This document shows positions 36,301 through 44,260 of a stretch of DNA of 64,000 nt, piece by piece; the first letter of the stretch is position 1, and the number at the start of each line of letters is the position of its first letter. Origin of the DNA: Mycolicibacterium doricum (GTDB lineage Bacteria; Actinomycetota; Actinomycetes; Mycobacteriales; Mycobacteriaceae); contig NZ_AP022605.1 in NCBI RefSeq assembly GCF_010728155.1, forward strand, positions 496,001 to 560,000. The letters are read 5' to 3'. The position numbers were made by a program, and so were the translations under genes. The notes beneath the pieces were generated by a model. That model was not told the DNA's origin and searched no databases. It worked only from the letters and a program-made list of their open reading frames with translations.

Positions 36301-36600
36301 ATGACCACCGACTACGACACGCCACGTCGCACGGTCGTCGACGACGACGAGGGCATGTTGCCCGAACTCCGCGAACGGGGTGCTGAACTGCAGCTCGGCG
36401 AACTCGACGTCGACGAAGACGAGCTTGCCGAATCGTTCGAGTTGCCGGGCGCCGATCTGTCAGGTGAGGAACTCTCGGTCCATGTGGTGCCCATGCAGCC
36501 AGACGAGTTCTGGTGCAAGAGGTGTTTTCTCGTATATCACCGGAGCCGACTGGCCAGTTCACTCGACGGGACGCCGGTCTGCCGCGACTGCGCCGAATAA
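36301..36600 (+). CDS. DUF4193 family protein
   Basis: A 99-residue acidic protein from the ATG at 36301 (MTTDYDTPRRTVVDDDEG) with gggag 6 bases upstream. The family hallmarks are AESFELPGADLSGEELSVHV and two cysteine pairs, WCKRCFLVYHRSRLA and VCRDCAE, which look like a zinc ribbon. DUF4193 is a conserved actinobacterial family without known function; paralogues are frequent in mycobacteria. It is placed between the thioredoxin-like gene and a GAF-ANTAR regulator. Confidence 0.88.
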   Translation: MTTDYDTPRRTVVDDDEGMLPELRERGAELQLGELDVDEDELAESFELPGADLSGEELSVHVVPMQPDEFWCKRCFLVYHRSRLASSLDGTPVCRDCAE

Positions 36601-36728
36601 CCGGCCGAACCACCACGGCACCCGGCATCGTCTTCCCAGCGGCCAGGTGGCGTCCGCGACCGTGACCCGCGCGATACGATGCGCTGTGCTTTGTTCGCGA
36701 AGGTGCTGCCCAAGAGAAGCGCCGATCC

Positions 36729-37472
36729 ATGTCTGACGGGGGACGCCCAGATCCTCTGGCGCGGCTCGACGCCACGGCTGAGGCAGTCGCCGCGCTGCGG
36801 GATATTTTCGCCGCCGAAGAACCGCTGGACGACGTGCTGGCACGGGTGGCGGGCACCGCGGCCAGAGCGATTCCGGACGCCGACGCCGTCAGTATCACTG
36901 TGCTCACCGGCGACTCGCCGCGGACTGCGGCCTACACCGACGAGCGGATCCTGGAGCTGGACCGCAGCCAGTACGAATCCGGGCGCGGACCGTGTATCGA
37001 GTCGGCGCGGCATCAACGACCGGTACACGTCGAGATCGGCGACGGCACCACACCGTGGCCGGAGTTCGCCGAAGCGGCCAGGCGCAGCGGCATTCGGGCG
37101 TCGCTGTCGGTGCCGCTGTTGGTCGGCGACGACCAGCCGGAGATCGTCGGTTCACTGAACGTGTACAGCTACACCGCCCCGGCGTTCGACCCCTTCGACG
37201 AAGGCCTGATGCGTCTGTACACGGCCTCCGCGGGCCAGGCGATCACCAATGCGCGTCGTTGGCAACAAAGCCGCGACACCATCGCCCACCTGGAGCGTGC
37301 CCTGACCTCGCGCGCGGTGATCGACCAGGCCAAGGGGGCCTTGATGGCGGTCCATGGCTGCACCGCCGAGCAGGCGTTCGGGCGGTTGGTCGAGGAATCT
37401 CAGCGGCGAAATATCAAGGTGCACGACATCGCCCGCGAACTGATGGCCTCGTTGACCACGAACCGTCGGTGA
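36729..37472 (+). CDS. GAF-ANTAR transcription antiterminator
   Basis: A 247-residue protein from the ATG at 36729. A GAF domain (about 30-170: VSITVLTGDSPRTAAYTD, GPCIESARHQRPVHV, IRASLSVPLLVGD) is followed by an ANTAR domain (about 185-240: LTSRAVIDQAKGALMAVHGC, AFGRLVEESQRRNIKVHDIA). ANTAR proteins bind paired hexaloop hairpins in nascent RNA and prevent early termination; the GAF part senses a ligand or redox state. It has the same architecture as the protein at 43342-44064, so the block has two such regulators plus an ANTAR-only protein. Targets were not found by eye. Confidence 0.9.
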   Translation: MSDGGRPDPLARLDATAEAVAALRDIFAAEEPLDDVLARVAGTAARAIPDADAVSITVLTGDSPRTAAYTDERILELDRSQYESGRGPCIESARHQRPVHVEIGDGTTPWPEFAEAARRSGIRASLSVPLLVGDDQPEIVGSLNVYSYTAPAFDPFDEGLMRLYTASAGQAITNARRWQQSRDTIAHLERALTSRAVIDQAKGALMAVHGCTAEQAFGRLVEESQRRNIKVHDIARELMASLTTNRR

Positions 37473-37621
37473 CGACGCGCCGACTTCTCGACCCGACAGG
37501 TCAGTTCGGCAGGCTCGGTTTCGGCCCGGCGGCACGGCGTGTCGGTGGGCTGTGCTGCCATACTGGATCCACTGTCAACTCACGCGGCGTCCCCAGCGCC
37601 GGAACCCGCGACGGCAGCGAC

Positions 37622-38026
37622 ATGACAAACGAGGTGACCCGAAGGCCGATGGACCCGGTCAGGTTGCAGGTGCAGCGTTTCCCCGGCAACGCCAGCGTGG
37701 TCCATGTCGGCGGCCCGTTGTTATCCGACACCACCGCGCCGATGCGGCATGTGCTCGACGCTGAACTGCTCCGCGGGCCGGAGTCGTTGGCAGTCAACCT
37801 CGCTGGAGTAACCGATATCGACAGTGCCGGAATCGACGCTCTCACAGCGGCGGCGACTCAGGCCGGGGAGAGTGATATCGGTTTCTGCCTCGTCGGTGCC
37901 CACCGGGGTCCTGTCGCGTCCGCGCTGAGTGCGGCCAGACTCACTGAGTTGTTCGAAATCGTGCCAACCCTTGATGACATCGCCACGCCGATTCCGCGCC
38001 CATGGCCTGATAGCCCGCTGTTGTGA
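37622..38026 (+). CDS. STAS-domain protein (anti-sigma factor antagonist-like)
   Basis: A 134-residue protein from the ATG at 37622. The STAS core is seen in VVHVGGPLLSDTTAPMRHVL, LAVNLAGVTDIDSAGIDALT and IGFCLVGAHRGPVASALSAA. The usual phosphorylatable serine position reads DIDSAGID, so Ser is present. Such proteins release sigma factors by binding an anti-sigma kinase. No RsbW-like kinase is in the window, so its partner lies elsewhere. It follows the GAF-ANTAR gene by 149 bases on the same strand. Confidence 0.85.
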   Translation: MTNEVTRRPMDPVRLQVQRFPGNASVVHVGGPLLSDTTAPMRHVLDAELLRGPESLAVNLAGVTDIDSAGIDALTAAATQAGESDIGFCLVGAHRGPVASALSAARLTELFEIVPTLDDIATPIPRPWPDSPLL

Positions 38027-38136
38027 TGGTATGGCGCCGGTTGCCCGGCCGTGGGTGACCTCACCCCGTCAGGACGACGGGCCCGGGCTCGGCACGGACC
38101 GCGCCCGGGCGCTCGCCGTGGTGGTGTGGCTTCCGC

Positions 38137-38436
38137 TCATCGCTGCCCGCTGCGGCTCAGAGCCCATTGCAGTTCACCGATGGTCGGCTGTACGAGGACC
38201 TCGCCGCCGACGTAGACGACCGGGTTGTAGACGCGTCCGCCCGTCATCCACGCCAGCCGGGATCTCGCCTCGGGGTGCGCATCCAGATCCACGTATTCGT
38301 AAGGGATGCCGTTTCGGTCGAGGTAGCGCCGGACCATCTGGGTCAGTCCACACCAGCGCCTGCCGTAGACCACGACGGGCACCACCGGCGGCGCTGAGAG
38401 ACGACCGTACGGGGACAGCGTGGAAAACATCGACAT
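38137..38436 (-). CDS. Glutaredoxin/mycoredoxin-like protein with a CxxT active site
   Basis: A 99-residue protein from the ATG at 38436, with aaaggagg 9 bases upstream. It has the glutaredoxin fold pattern VVVYGRRWCGLTQMVRRYLD, GIPYEYVDLDAHPEA and GGRVYNPVVYVGGEVLVQPT. The active site reads Cys-Gly-Leu-Thr, so only the N-terminal cysteine remains, compatible with a monothiol mechanism on mycothiol mixed disulfides. The TVP loop is replaced by YNPVV. It lies 16 bases after the peroxiredoxin gene on the same strand, so it may be its reductant (inference). Confidence 0.85.
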   Translation of the reverse strand: MSMFSTLSPYGRLSAPPVVPVVVYGRRWCGLTQMVRRYLDRNGIPYEYVDLDAHPEARSRLAWMTGGRVYNPVVYVGGEVLVQPTIGELQWALSRSGQR

Positions 38437-38452
38437 GGCCGGTGACCTCCTT

Positions 38453-39175
38453 TCACGCCGTCAGCCTGGGCGCCTTGTTCTGGGCTGCGGCGTCAACCGC
38501 ATCGAGCAGCTCGTAGACGTCGGGAATGTGGTGCAGGTAGGGCGAGACGTGGCTGTAGCTGATCTGCCCCTGCGGGTCGATCACATACAGCGCCCGCTCG
38601 GAGAACCCGTCGTCGTCCCGCCAGACCTGGTAGCGGCGCGCCACTTCACCTTTGGGGTTGAAGTCCGACAGCAGCGGGATGGACAGCCCGCGCACCGCCG
38701 CCCACGCGCCGTGGCTGTAGATGCTGTCGACCGAGATGGCGAGCACCTGCGCGTCGCGGGAGGCGAACTCGTCGCTCTCTTGTTCGTAGAGGTCGAGTTG
38801 CTGGCTGCATCCGGGGCTCCAGTCCAGCGGATAGAACACCAGGACCACCGGGCGACCACGGAAGTCGCTCAGATTCACCATGTTTCCCGACGCATCCGGC
38901 AACGCGAAGTCCGGCGCCGGGGTGCCGACCGGCAGCGGTGAATTGAGCGCCTGCCCTTCCATCGCCGGTGCCGCCTGCCACAGGTCGGCGATGTCGCGGG
39001 TGGTCACACCGGCGGCCGGCGCGTGGTCGCGCTCGAGGCTGCGCCACACCTCCATGACGATGCCGTGCAGGACAGACAGTGCCTCCTTCTGGGCCCCCTC
39101 GGGAATCTCGGACGCCAACTGGACGAACTGCTGCTCAAGATCGTGTAACGCGCGGGGAAACTCTTTGCCGCCCAT
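38453..39175 (-). CDS. Peroxiredoxin (AhpC/TSA superfamily) with an N-terminal helical extension
   Basis: A 240-residue protein. The ATG at 39175 (MGGKEFPRALHDLEQQF) is chosen because caaggag lies 8 bases upstream; the GTG and ATG before it are too close to that site. The first 80 residues are a helical extension not found in ordinary peroxiredoxins. The peroxiredoxin core follows with PDFALPDASGNMVNLSDFRG and the peroxidatic cysteine in FYPLDWSPGCSQQLDLY. No clear resolving cysteine is seen nearby, so it may be a 1-Cys enzyme. It reduces peroxides in the cytoplasm and is probably co-transcribed with the CxxT glutaredoxin. Confidence 0.88.
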   Translation of the reverse strand: MGGKEFPRALHDLEQQFVQLASEIPEGAQKEALSVLHGIVMEVWRSLERDHAPAAGVTTRDIADLWQAAPAMEGQALNSPLPVGTPAPDFALPDASGNMVNLSDFRGRPVVLVFYPLDWSPGCSQQLDLYEQESDEFASRDAQVLAISVDSIYSHGAWAAVRGLSIPLLSDFNPKGEVARRYQVWRDDDGFSERALYVIDPQGQISYSHVSPYLHHIPDVYELLDAVDAAAQNKAPRLTA

Positions 39176-39320
39176 GCTCATCACTCCTTGCGAAGCCAGC
39201 TATGACGAACTGATTCGACCTAGCACTCCCGCGTCGAGAGTGCCAACGGCGTACATTACGACGACTGCGCGCGTCCGCCGATTCCCTGCCATGGTCGTGA
39301 TGTACGTCACAAACGGATGA

Positions 39321-40409
39321 TCATGCTGACCGGCTCGCTCCCAGCCGCCATTGCGCGTCGAGCACGCGGAGATAGATCTCTTCGTAACGCAACGCCAGTT
39401 TCTCGGCGGTGAAGTGGTCTTTGACATGTCGTCGACACGCCGCTGGGTCGAGCAGGTGCGTCCGTTGGATCGCGCCGGCGAGCGCGCCCGGGTCGTCGCA
39501 AATGAAGCCCGTCACGCCGTCGGCGACGATCTCGGGGACGGCGCCACACCGTAAAGCGACCACGGGGGTACCACACGCCATGGCCTCGATCATCACCATG
39601 CCGAACGGCTCCTCCCATTGCGAAGGGAACACCAGGCATCGGGCACGTGCCAGCAGGCTGCGCTTGGCCCGTGCGTCGGCCTGTCCGAACAGGGAGTCGT
39701 TGTCGCTCAGCTGCGGTTGCACCGACGTGGTGAAGTAGGACTTCTCCGCAGGCTCGGAGCACTTGCCCGCCAGCACGAGCGGGATGCCGGCGTCGTGGGC
39801 CGCCCGCAACGCTAGGTGCGGCGCCTTCTCGGGAGCGAAGCGCCCGAGGAACAGTGCGTAGTCATCCTTGCTCTCCTGAAACGGCCAGTCGTCGAGTCGA
39901 ATCGCGTTGTGCACCATTCCGACCCAGTTGAGGCCCGGTGCGAGGACGCGCTGGCGCTCGCTGATGGCCACCAACTTCACGTCGTCGCCCAGGTCACGGT
40001 AATACCCGTGCAGGTCGGCATGGACCGGCCCGTGCACCGTGACCACGGTCGGCAGGCCAAGCCCACGGTAGATCGGAGCATTGAGGGCGCCCGAGAGGGT
40101 GTGGTCATGCACGATGTCCACGGCGCCCTCAGCGGCCAGGCGCTCCACAGCGCGACGGACCTTCGCCGCGTGGGCGGCCTCCGGCATGGGGTTGCCGAGC
40201 AACTCGGGAATCGCCCGGTCCCACACCGGCAGGAACTGCGCCGAGGTCCCATGCTGCCCTGCGCCTATCAGCGTGACGTCGTGGCCACGGTCGATCAGCC
40301 CGTCAACCAGATCGGCCATGACCGCTTCCACACCGCCGTAGGCGCGAGGCGGCACGGCGAAGTACGGTGGTGCAACGACGACCACCCGCAATCGCCGCAC
40401 GGCACTCAC
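39321..40409 (-). CDS. GT4-family glycosyltransferase
   Basis: A 362-residue protein from the GTG at 40409 (VSAVRRLRVVVVAPPYFA). It has the GT-B fold: N-terminal YGGVEAVMADLVDGLIDRGH, a central VAISERQRVLAPGLNW, then FLGRFAPEKAPHLALRAAH and the donor-binding EPFGMVMIEAMACGTPVVA (EX7E). It transfers a nucleotide-activated sugar to an unknown acceptor. The start overlaps the stop of the cold-shock gene (GTGA), an unusual coupling of a glycosyltransferase with an RNA-binding protein. Together with the ANTAR gene upstream it forms a three-gene operon. Confidence 0.88.
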   Translation of the reverse strand: MSAVRRLRVVVVAPPYFAVPPRAYGGVEAVMADLVDGLIDRGHDVTLIGAGQHGTSAQFLPVWDRAIPELLGNPMPEAAHAAKVRRAVERLAAEGAVDIVHDHTLSGALNAPIYRGLGLPTVVTVHGPVHADLHGYYRDLGDDVKLVAISERQRVLAPGLNWVGMVHNAIRLDDWPFQESKDDYALFLGRFAPEKAPHLALRAAHDAGIPLVLAGKCSEPAEKSYFTTSVQPQLSDNDSLFGQADARAKRSLLARARCLVFPSQWEEPFGMVMIEAMACGTPVVALRCGAVPEIVADGVTGFICDDPGALAGAIQRTHLLDPAACRRHVKDHFTAEKLALRYEEIYLRVLDAQWRLGASRSA

Positions 40410-40678
40410 TGTGATTCCCCGCTCCCCGAGGTGGGCGCCGCCGACTCGACCTCGCCGGTGTCGGGCAGCGGTCGCACCGCGGTGGCCTCCGGGCCGCTGC
40501 GCCCGTCGCGACAGGTGTAGGTCACCAGCTGCCCGGCCCAGACCCGCCGCAGGCCAGGCATCTGAATGCTGCTGTAGTCGAGGAACACCTCGGCGCGCCC
40601 GTCGTCAGGCTCGATGAAGCCGTAGCCCTTCTCCATGTTGAACCAGCTGACCCGGCCCGATTGCCAGCTAGTAGGCAT
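40406..40678 (-). CDS. Cold-shock-domain protein with a C-terminal extension
   Basis: A 90-residue protein from the ATG at 40678 (MPTSWQSGRVSWFNMEKG); a GTG at 40702 is an alternative start. The cold-shock domain covers residues 6-70: RVSWFNMEKGYGFIEPDDG contains RNP1-like KGYGFIEP, and RNP2 is AEVFLDYSSI instead of the usual VFVHFS. The linker to the end is Ser/Gly-rich. It should bind single-stranded nucleic acid as an RNA chaperone. Its start lies inside the end of the ANTAR gene and its stop overlaps the glycosyltransferase start. Confidence 0.85.
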   Translation of the reverse strand: MPTSWQSGRVSWFNMEKGYGFIEPDDGRAEVFLDYSSIQMPGLRRVWAGQLVTYTCRDGRSGPEATAVRPLPDTGEVESAAPTSGSGESQ

Positions 40679-41048
40679 GGGAATGCCGGGAGGGTGACGC
40701 ACCGTCAGCTAGTGCAGTGAGCCGCACAGGATCGCGACGGCGTTCCGGGTCGGCGCACCCGTGAGGCCGGCCGCGCCAGCTGGCGTCCAGCAACGGACCC
40801 CACGTCTCGCGCACGATCCGCACCGCGGTAGCGTCCACATCCTTGCCGGGATGGCCTTGCGCGACGGCGACGAGCGCGTCGGCCAGGCTCAGCGGAGCGA
40901 CATTGTGTCCTTTGGCCGTCTGCACCAGAGACACGAACGCCTGGTCCAGAGTGCCCCCACACAGGGCGACGATCACGCCCTCAGCGCAGTCGAGTATCCG
41001 CGCGCCGGCTCGGCGCGGATCGTTGTGGGGTGCGCCTCGAATCGCCAT
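40668..41048 (-). CDS. ANTAR-domain-only protein
   Basis: A 126-residue protein from the ATG at 41048 with gaggag 5 bases upstream. Residues 15-65 follow the ANTAR three-helix pattern: ARILDCAEGVIVALCGG, then LDQAFVSLVQTAKGHNVAPL and SLADALVAVAQG. There is no sensor domain. The tail is Arg-rich and may add RNA affinity. The assignment is by pattern, since the family varies a lot. Its 3' end overlaps the cold-shock gene by 11 bases, so two RNA-binding proteins are made from one message. Confidence 0.68.
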   Translation of the reverse strand: MAIRGAPHNDPRRAGARILDCAEGVIVALCGGTLDQAFVSLVQTAKGHNVAPLSLADALVAVAQGHPGKDVDATAVRIVRETWGPLLDASWRGRPHGCADPERRRDPVRLTALADGASPSRHSHAY

Positions 41049-41210
41049 GGGTCTCCTCGGGTCAAATCAAACTGCCGTGTGCGCCACGGCTTGGCAAGAT
41101 GTCACCAGTTTGGCTCTCGCGTTGCTTGGTCGCGTCCTCCCGGAAGGGCCAAAAGTGAAGCCGGGCCTCGTCCTGTCGGGTGAAACCTCCACGCGGCGTC
41201 GCCGCCCGGT

Positions 41211-42548
41211 CTACTGGCGGGGTGGGCTTTGAGGCGCGCCGGTGGCCAGTGCACCCGTGGCCGGGGATGGCTCAGTGGCGCCGGCGGCCTCCAGGAAGCG
41301 CCATGCCCGGGTGGCGGCTTGCAGATTGAATCGGGTGTCGACGTCGTGCAGGTCGTATCCGGTGAGCTCGGCGATACGGGTGAGGCGGTAGCGCAACGTG
41401 CTGCGATGGATATGTAGCACCGCTGCGGTGTCGTCGTAGTTGCCGCCGCACTCCAGGTAGTGGCTCAGGCTCTGCACGAGGGTGGATTTCTTGTTCTCGT
41501 CGTACTGCAGCAGAACGCCCAGCCACTCCGCCACGTAGTCCTCGACGGCCCCGGCGCCGTGGGCGGCGTCGATGAGTCGGTAGAACCCGAGTTCGTCGTA
41601 GCCCGATGCGCCGGCCGGTTCTGGGCAGCGCAGCCGAATGTTGAGCATGCGTCGTGCCCTGGCGAACGACTCGGGAAGCCCGGCAGGCGTCACCGATGCC
41701 GACCCGATCCCGATGACGGCTGCGGAACTGTCGAGGCGTTCGCTGATGGCTCTGTGCAGGCACTCGGATTGCGGCCGCCCGTCGACGATCAGCACCACCG
41801 CGCCTTCGGTGCTGCCGTGCAGGCACTTCAGCCGCAGATCCGAAGCGGCCTGCAAGGCGGCGGCGGTCAACGCGCGCTCGGAGGCGTGGGGGTGCTGCAC
41901 GAGTAGCACGTAGTGGGTGCCCCGCAGGTCATGGCCGAGCGCCGCGGCCCGCGCGTAGGCGGCCGATTCCTCCGCCCCGGCAAGCAGGTCGTCGACGAGC
42001 TCGCGGCGCAGTCTCTGCTCGGTCTCGACGAGGTCGAGCCGATGGCGCAGTTCGATACCGAGAATGGTGGCGGCGTAGTCCAGGGCCCAGATCGCGTCGT
42101 CGCCGGCCTGCCGGGCCGGGTCGACGAGCGACAACACCCCCAGGATGCGGCCGCGCGACCTCATCAGATTCGCCACTCGGTCCTTGACCCGCAGCGCTCC
42201 GCTGTGGGTCCCGAGCAGGTGAAGCAACTGTTCCTGCCGGCTCGGATCCGGCGCCGGATACGGTTGCGGCCGTCCGGGGCCCGCCCACGCGCGCAGATGC
42301 CCGAAGCTGTCCTCGGCGCAGACCGCAAGTCCGGTCGCCTGGTGGAGGGCCTCGGCAATGCCTTGCTCGTCCCCGCCTGCGGCGAGGGCCTGAGCCAGCG
42401 CATGTTGCATGGCTGTGCGGGCCTGCAGGCGGTCCACGACGTCCTGCAGCCGGGCATTGGTTTGTTCCAGCCGCTCGAAGACGGCGGGTTCGGCAGGGCG
42501 AGGTTCCTGTTGGGCCACGCTGGTGGCTGGGTGTGTTTCAGTTCTCAT
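41211..42548 (-). CDS. PucR/CdaR-type transcriptional regulator
   Basis: A protein of about 445 residues from the ATG at 42548 (MRTETHPATSVAQQEPRP); a GTG at 42596 would add 16 residues. It has a coiled N-terminal region (FERLEQTNARLQDVVDRL), a GAF-like sensor domain (about 60-190), and the C-terminal PucR helix-turn-helix: LSHYLECGGNYDDTAAVLHI, then HRSTLRYRLTRIAELTGYDL. These regulators respond to small metabolites and mostly activate catabolic genes. No target next to it is obvious; it is upstream of the ANTAR-CSD-GT4 operon on the same strand, 162 bases away. Confidence 0.87.
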   Translation of the reverse strand: MRTETHPATSVAQQEPRPAEPAVFERLEQTNARLQDVVDRLQARTAMQHALAQALAAGGDEQGIAEALHQATGLAVCAEDSFGHLRAWAGPGRPQPYPAPDPSRQEQLLHLLGTHSGALRVKDRVANLMRSRGRILGVLSLVDPARQAGDDAIWALDYAATILGIELRHRLDLVETEQRLRRELVDDLLAGAEESAAYARAAALGHDLRGTHYVLLVQHPHASERALTAAALQAASDLRLKCLHGSTEGAVVLIVDGRPQSECLHRAISERLDSSAAVIGIGSASVTPAGLPESFARARRMLNIRLRCPEPAGASGYDELGFYRLIDAAHGAGAVEDYVAEWLGVLLQYDENKKSTLVQSLSHYLECGGNYDDTAAVLHIHRSTLRYRLTRIAELTGYDLHDVDTRFNLQAATRAWRFLEAAGATEPSPATGALATGAPQSPPRQ

Positions 42549-42955
42549 GGGCAACCCATCGGCGAAGGCGGCCGGGGCCAGCACCGGAGGATTCACCGGC
42601 CGAATCTTCGGATCGGCCGATTGTTGTCCTGCTGGCTGCCTGCCGCGGGGTGACTGGTCGGAAGGTGATCACCGGCAGTTGCCCTGCGGTCAGACGGTGC
42701 ACGATCGCGCTTCGGGGTGCTTTGCAGCGCGCACCCTGGACAGCCCGGACGCGTCGCTGAGCGGCGGACCTAGCTTGGCCGACAACCCGGCGTGGCGCCG
42801 GTTAAGGGCTGGCCCACAACCCGGTAAAGGGCTGCGCCACAACCTCGTCGACCGTACGGTCGTTCCGCTGATGCGGCTCCATGTTCAACCGCTGGACAGG
42901 GTCGACAACATTATGCACGTCCGTCCGGATGCTGCGCCACCTGTCTGTTCGCTGC
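42549..42955. other. Gene-free stretch upstream of the PucR-type regulator
   Basis: About 400 bases with no credible gene on either strand. It contains an imperfect direct repeat, aagggctggcccacaaccc and aagggctgcgccacaacct, at about 42804-42845, which may be a binding site or slippage product. Confidence 0.5.
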
Positions 42956-43180
42956 TCAGCGGCGAAACAGCGACAGCACCACCCACAGCAGCACGTTGAG
43001 CACCAGCGAAACGACCAGCATGGACGTGACGGGGATGTAGATCCGCGCGTCACCGCTACGGATCCGGAGATCGCCGGGCAAGTTGCCCAGCCACGACAGC
43101 GTCCCCGTCCACGCGAGCACCCCGAATGCCAGCAACAGCAACCCACCACCCACCAGCCACGGCCCCCACTCCCTGGACAC
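42956..43180 (-). CDS. DUF2905 small membrane protein
   Basis: A 74-residue protein from the GTG at 43180 (VSREWGPWLVGGG), with aaaggag 9 bases upstream. Two hydrophobic segments (LVGGGLLLLAFGVLAWTG and TSMLVVSLVLNVLLWVVLSL) flank the family core LGNLPGDLRIRSGDARIYIP. This matches DUF2905, a family of small inner-membrane proteins without known function, widespread in bacteria. It diverges from the second GAF-ANTAR gene across a repeat-bearing gap. Confidence 0.87.
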   Translation of the reverse strand: MSREWGPWLVGGGLLLLAFGVLAWTGTLSWLGNLPGDLRIRSGDARIYIPVTSMLVVSLVLNVLLWVVLSLFRR

Positions 43181-43220
43181 CAGATCCGCTCCTTTCGCAT
43201 CTTCGACCGGTGACTTCCAT

Positions 43221-43274
43221 TCTCCGGTGGCCCGAGGCTCTCCGGTGGCCCGAGGCTCGCCGGTGGCCCGAGGC
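43221..43274 (+). repeat. 18-bp tandem repeat, three copies
   Basis: tctccggtggcccgaggc at 43221-43238 and 43239-43256, and a third copy with one change (tcgccggtggcccgaggc) at 43257-43274. Located in the divergent gap between the DUF2905 gene and the GAF-ANTAR gene, so it spaces or carries their promoters. Confidence 0.92.
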
Positions 43275-43341
43275 GCGGCGGCAGCTCCACGGCGGTACTT
43301 CTCGGGGCAGGTTTACCCGCGGGGAGGGCAGATTTAGGAGT

Positions 43342-44064
43342 ATGAGCGTGCCGGCTCATCGGGACTTGGCCAGGCGGATGGCCGAACTGGCCCGGGAGGT
43401 GGCTGCGCCGACCAAGATCGACGTCGTGCTCAAACGGGTCACCGCGACGGTGATGGAGCTCATTTCCGGCGCTGATGCGGCGGGCGTGCTGTTGATCAAA
43501 GGCGGAAAGTTCGAGTCACACGCCATCACCTCCGAGTTGCCCCACCAACTCGACGTGTTGCAGGAGCAGCTTCAAGAGGGGCCGTGCTTCGAGGCGGCGG
43601 TCAATGAGCCGGTGGTGCGCACTGATGACTTCCGGACGGAAACCCGGTGGCCCCGGTACAGCAAGGCTGTCGCGGACATGGGCGTGCACAGCGGGTTGGC
43701 ATTCAAGCTCTACACCACTTCCAAGACTGCCGGCGCATTGGACGTGTTCTCTTATCGGCCGCATGCTTTCGACGCCGAGGACGAGGCTGTCGGCTCGGTG
43801 CTGGCGGCGCATGCTGCCGCTGCGATCGTGGCCAGCCGCCGGGAAAAGGATCTGCAGGCTGCGATCATCTCCCGAGACGTCATCGGTCAGGCGAAGGGCA
43901 TCATCATGGAGCGCTTCCACATCGACGCGGATAGCGCTTTCGAACCGCTACGTCAGCTGTCGCAAAGCACTCAGATCCGACTGGTAGAGATCGCCCGGCG
44001 CATCGTGGACAGCAGCCAAGACAACACTAGCGAAGACAACAGCAGCCAGGGAAAGGGCCAGTAG
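43342..44064 (+). CDS. Second GAF-ANTAR antiterminator
   Basis: A 240-residue protein from the ATG at 43342. The GAF domain spans about 25-165 (DAAGVLLIKGGKFESHAITS, GPCFEAAVNEPVVRTDDF, SGLAFKLYTTSKTAGALDVF) and the ANTAR domain about 175-225 (SRDVIGQAKGIIMERFHID, LRQLSQSTQIRLVEIARRIV). The tail is Ser/Asn/Gln-rich. It is the same architecture as the protein at 36729-37472. It directly precedes the hsp20-dnaK operon on the same strand, so the chaperone operon is a possible antitermination target (inference). Confidence 0.9.
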   Translation: MSVPAHRDLARRMAELAREVAAPTKIDVVLKRVTATVMELISGADAAGVLLIKGGKFESHAITSELPHQLDVLQEQLQEGPCFEAAVNEPVVRTDDFRTETRWPRYSKAVADMGVHSGLAFKLYTTSKTAGALDVFSYRPHAFDAEDEAVGSVLAAHAAAAIVASRREKDLQAAIISRDVIGQAKGIIMERFHIDADSAFEPLRQLSQSTQIRLVEIARRIVDSSQDNTSEDNSSQGKGQ

Positions 44065-44199
44065 CCGACTTGTGCTCTCAGGACGAGCGGCGACGGAGTT
44101 TTTCGCCCCCTCAGAGGCACGCGCTGCGGTAGCCGCCCACGCCAGACTGGGTACACGGGGTCGGCACGGCGCGGCTGCGCTGGTGGATTCCCTTGTCAG

Positions 44200-44235
44200 A
44201 GAATGCGTTGTCACAGAATGCGTTGTAGCAGAATG
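44200..44235 (+). repeat. 15-bp tandem repeat in the hsp20 5' region
   Basis: agaatgcgttgtcac, agaatgcgttgtagc and a third partial agaatg run head to tail and end 25 bases before the hsp20 start. The position fits a promoter or operator, possibly for a stress regulator binding two adjacent sites. Confidence 0.8.
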
Positions 44236-44260
44236 GAAATGTCACTTCACAGGAGGGGCC

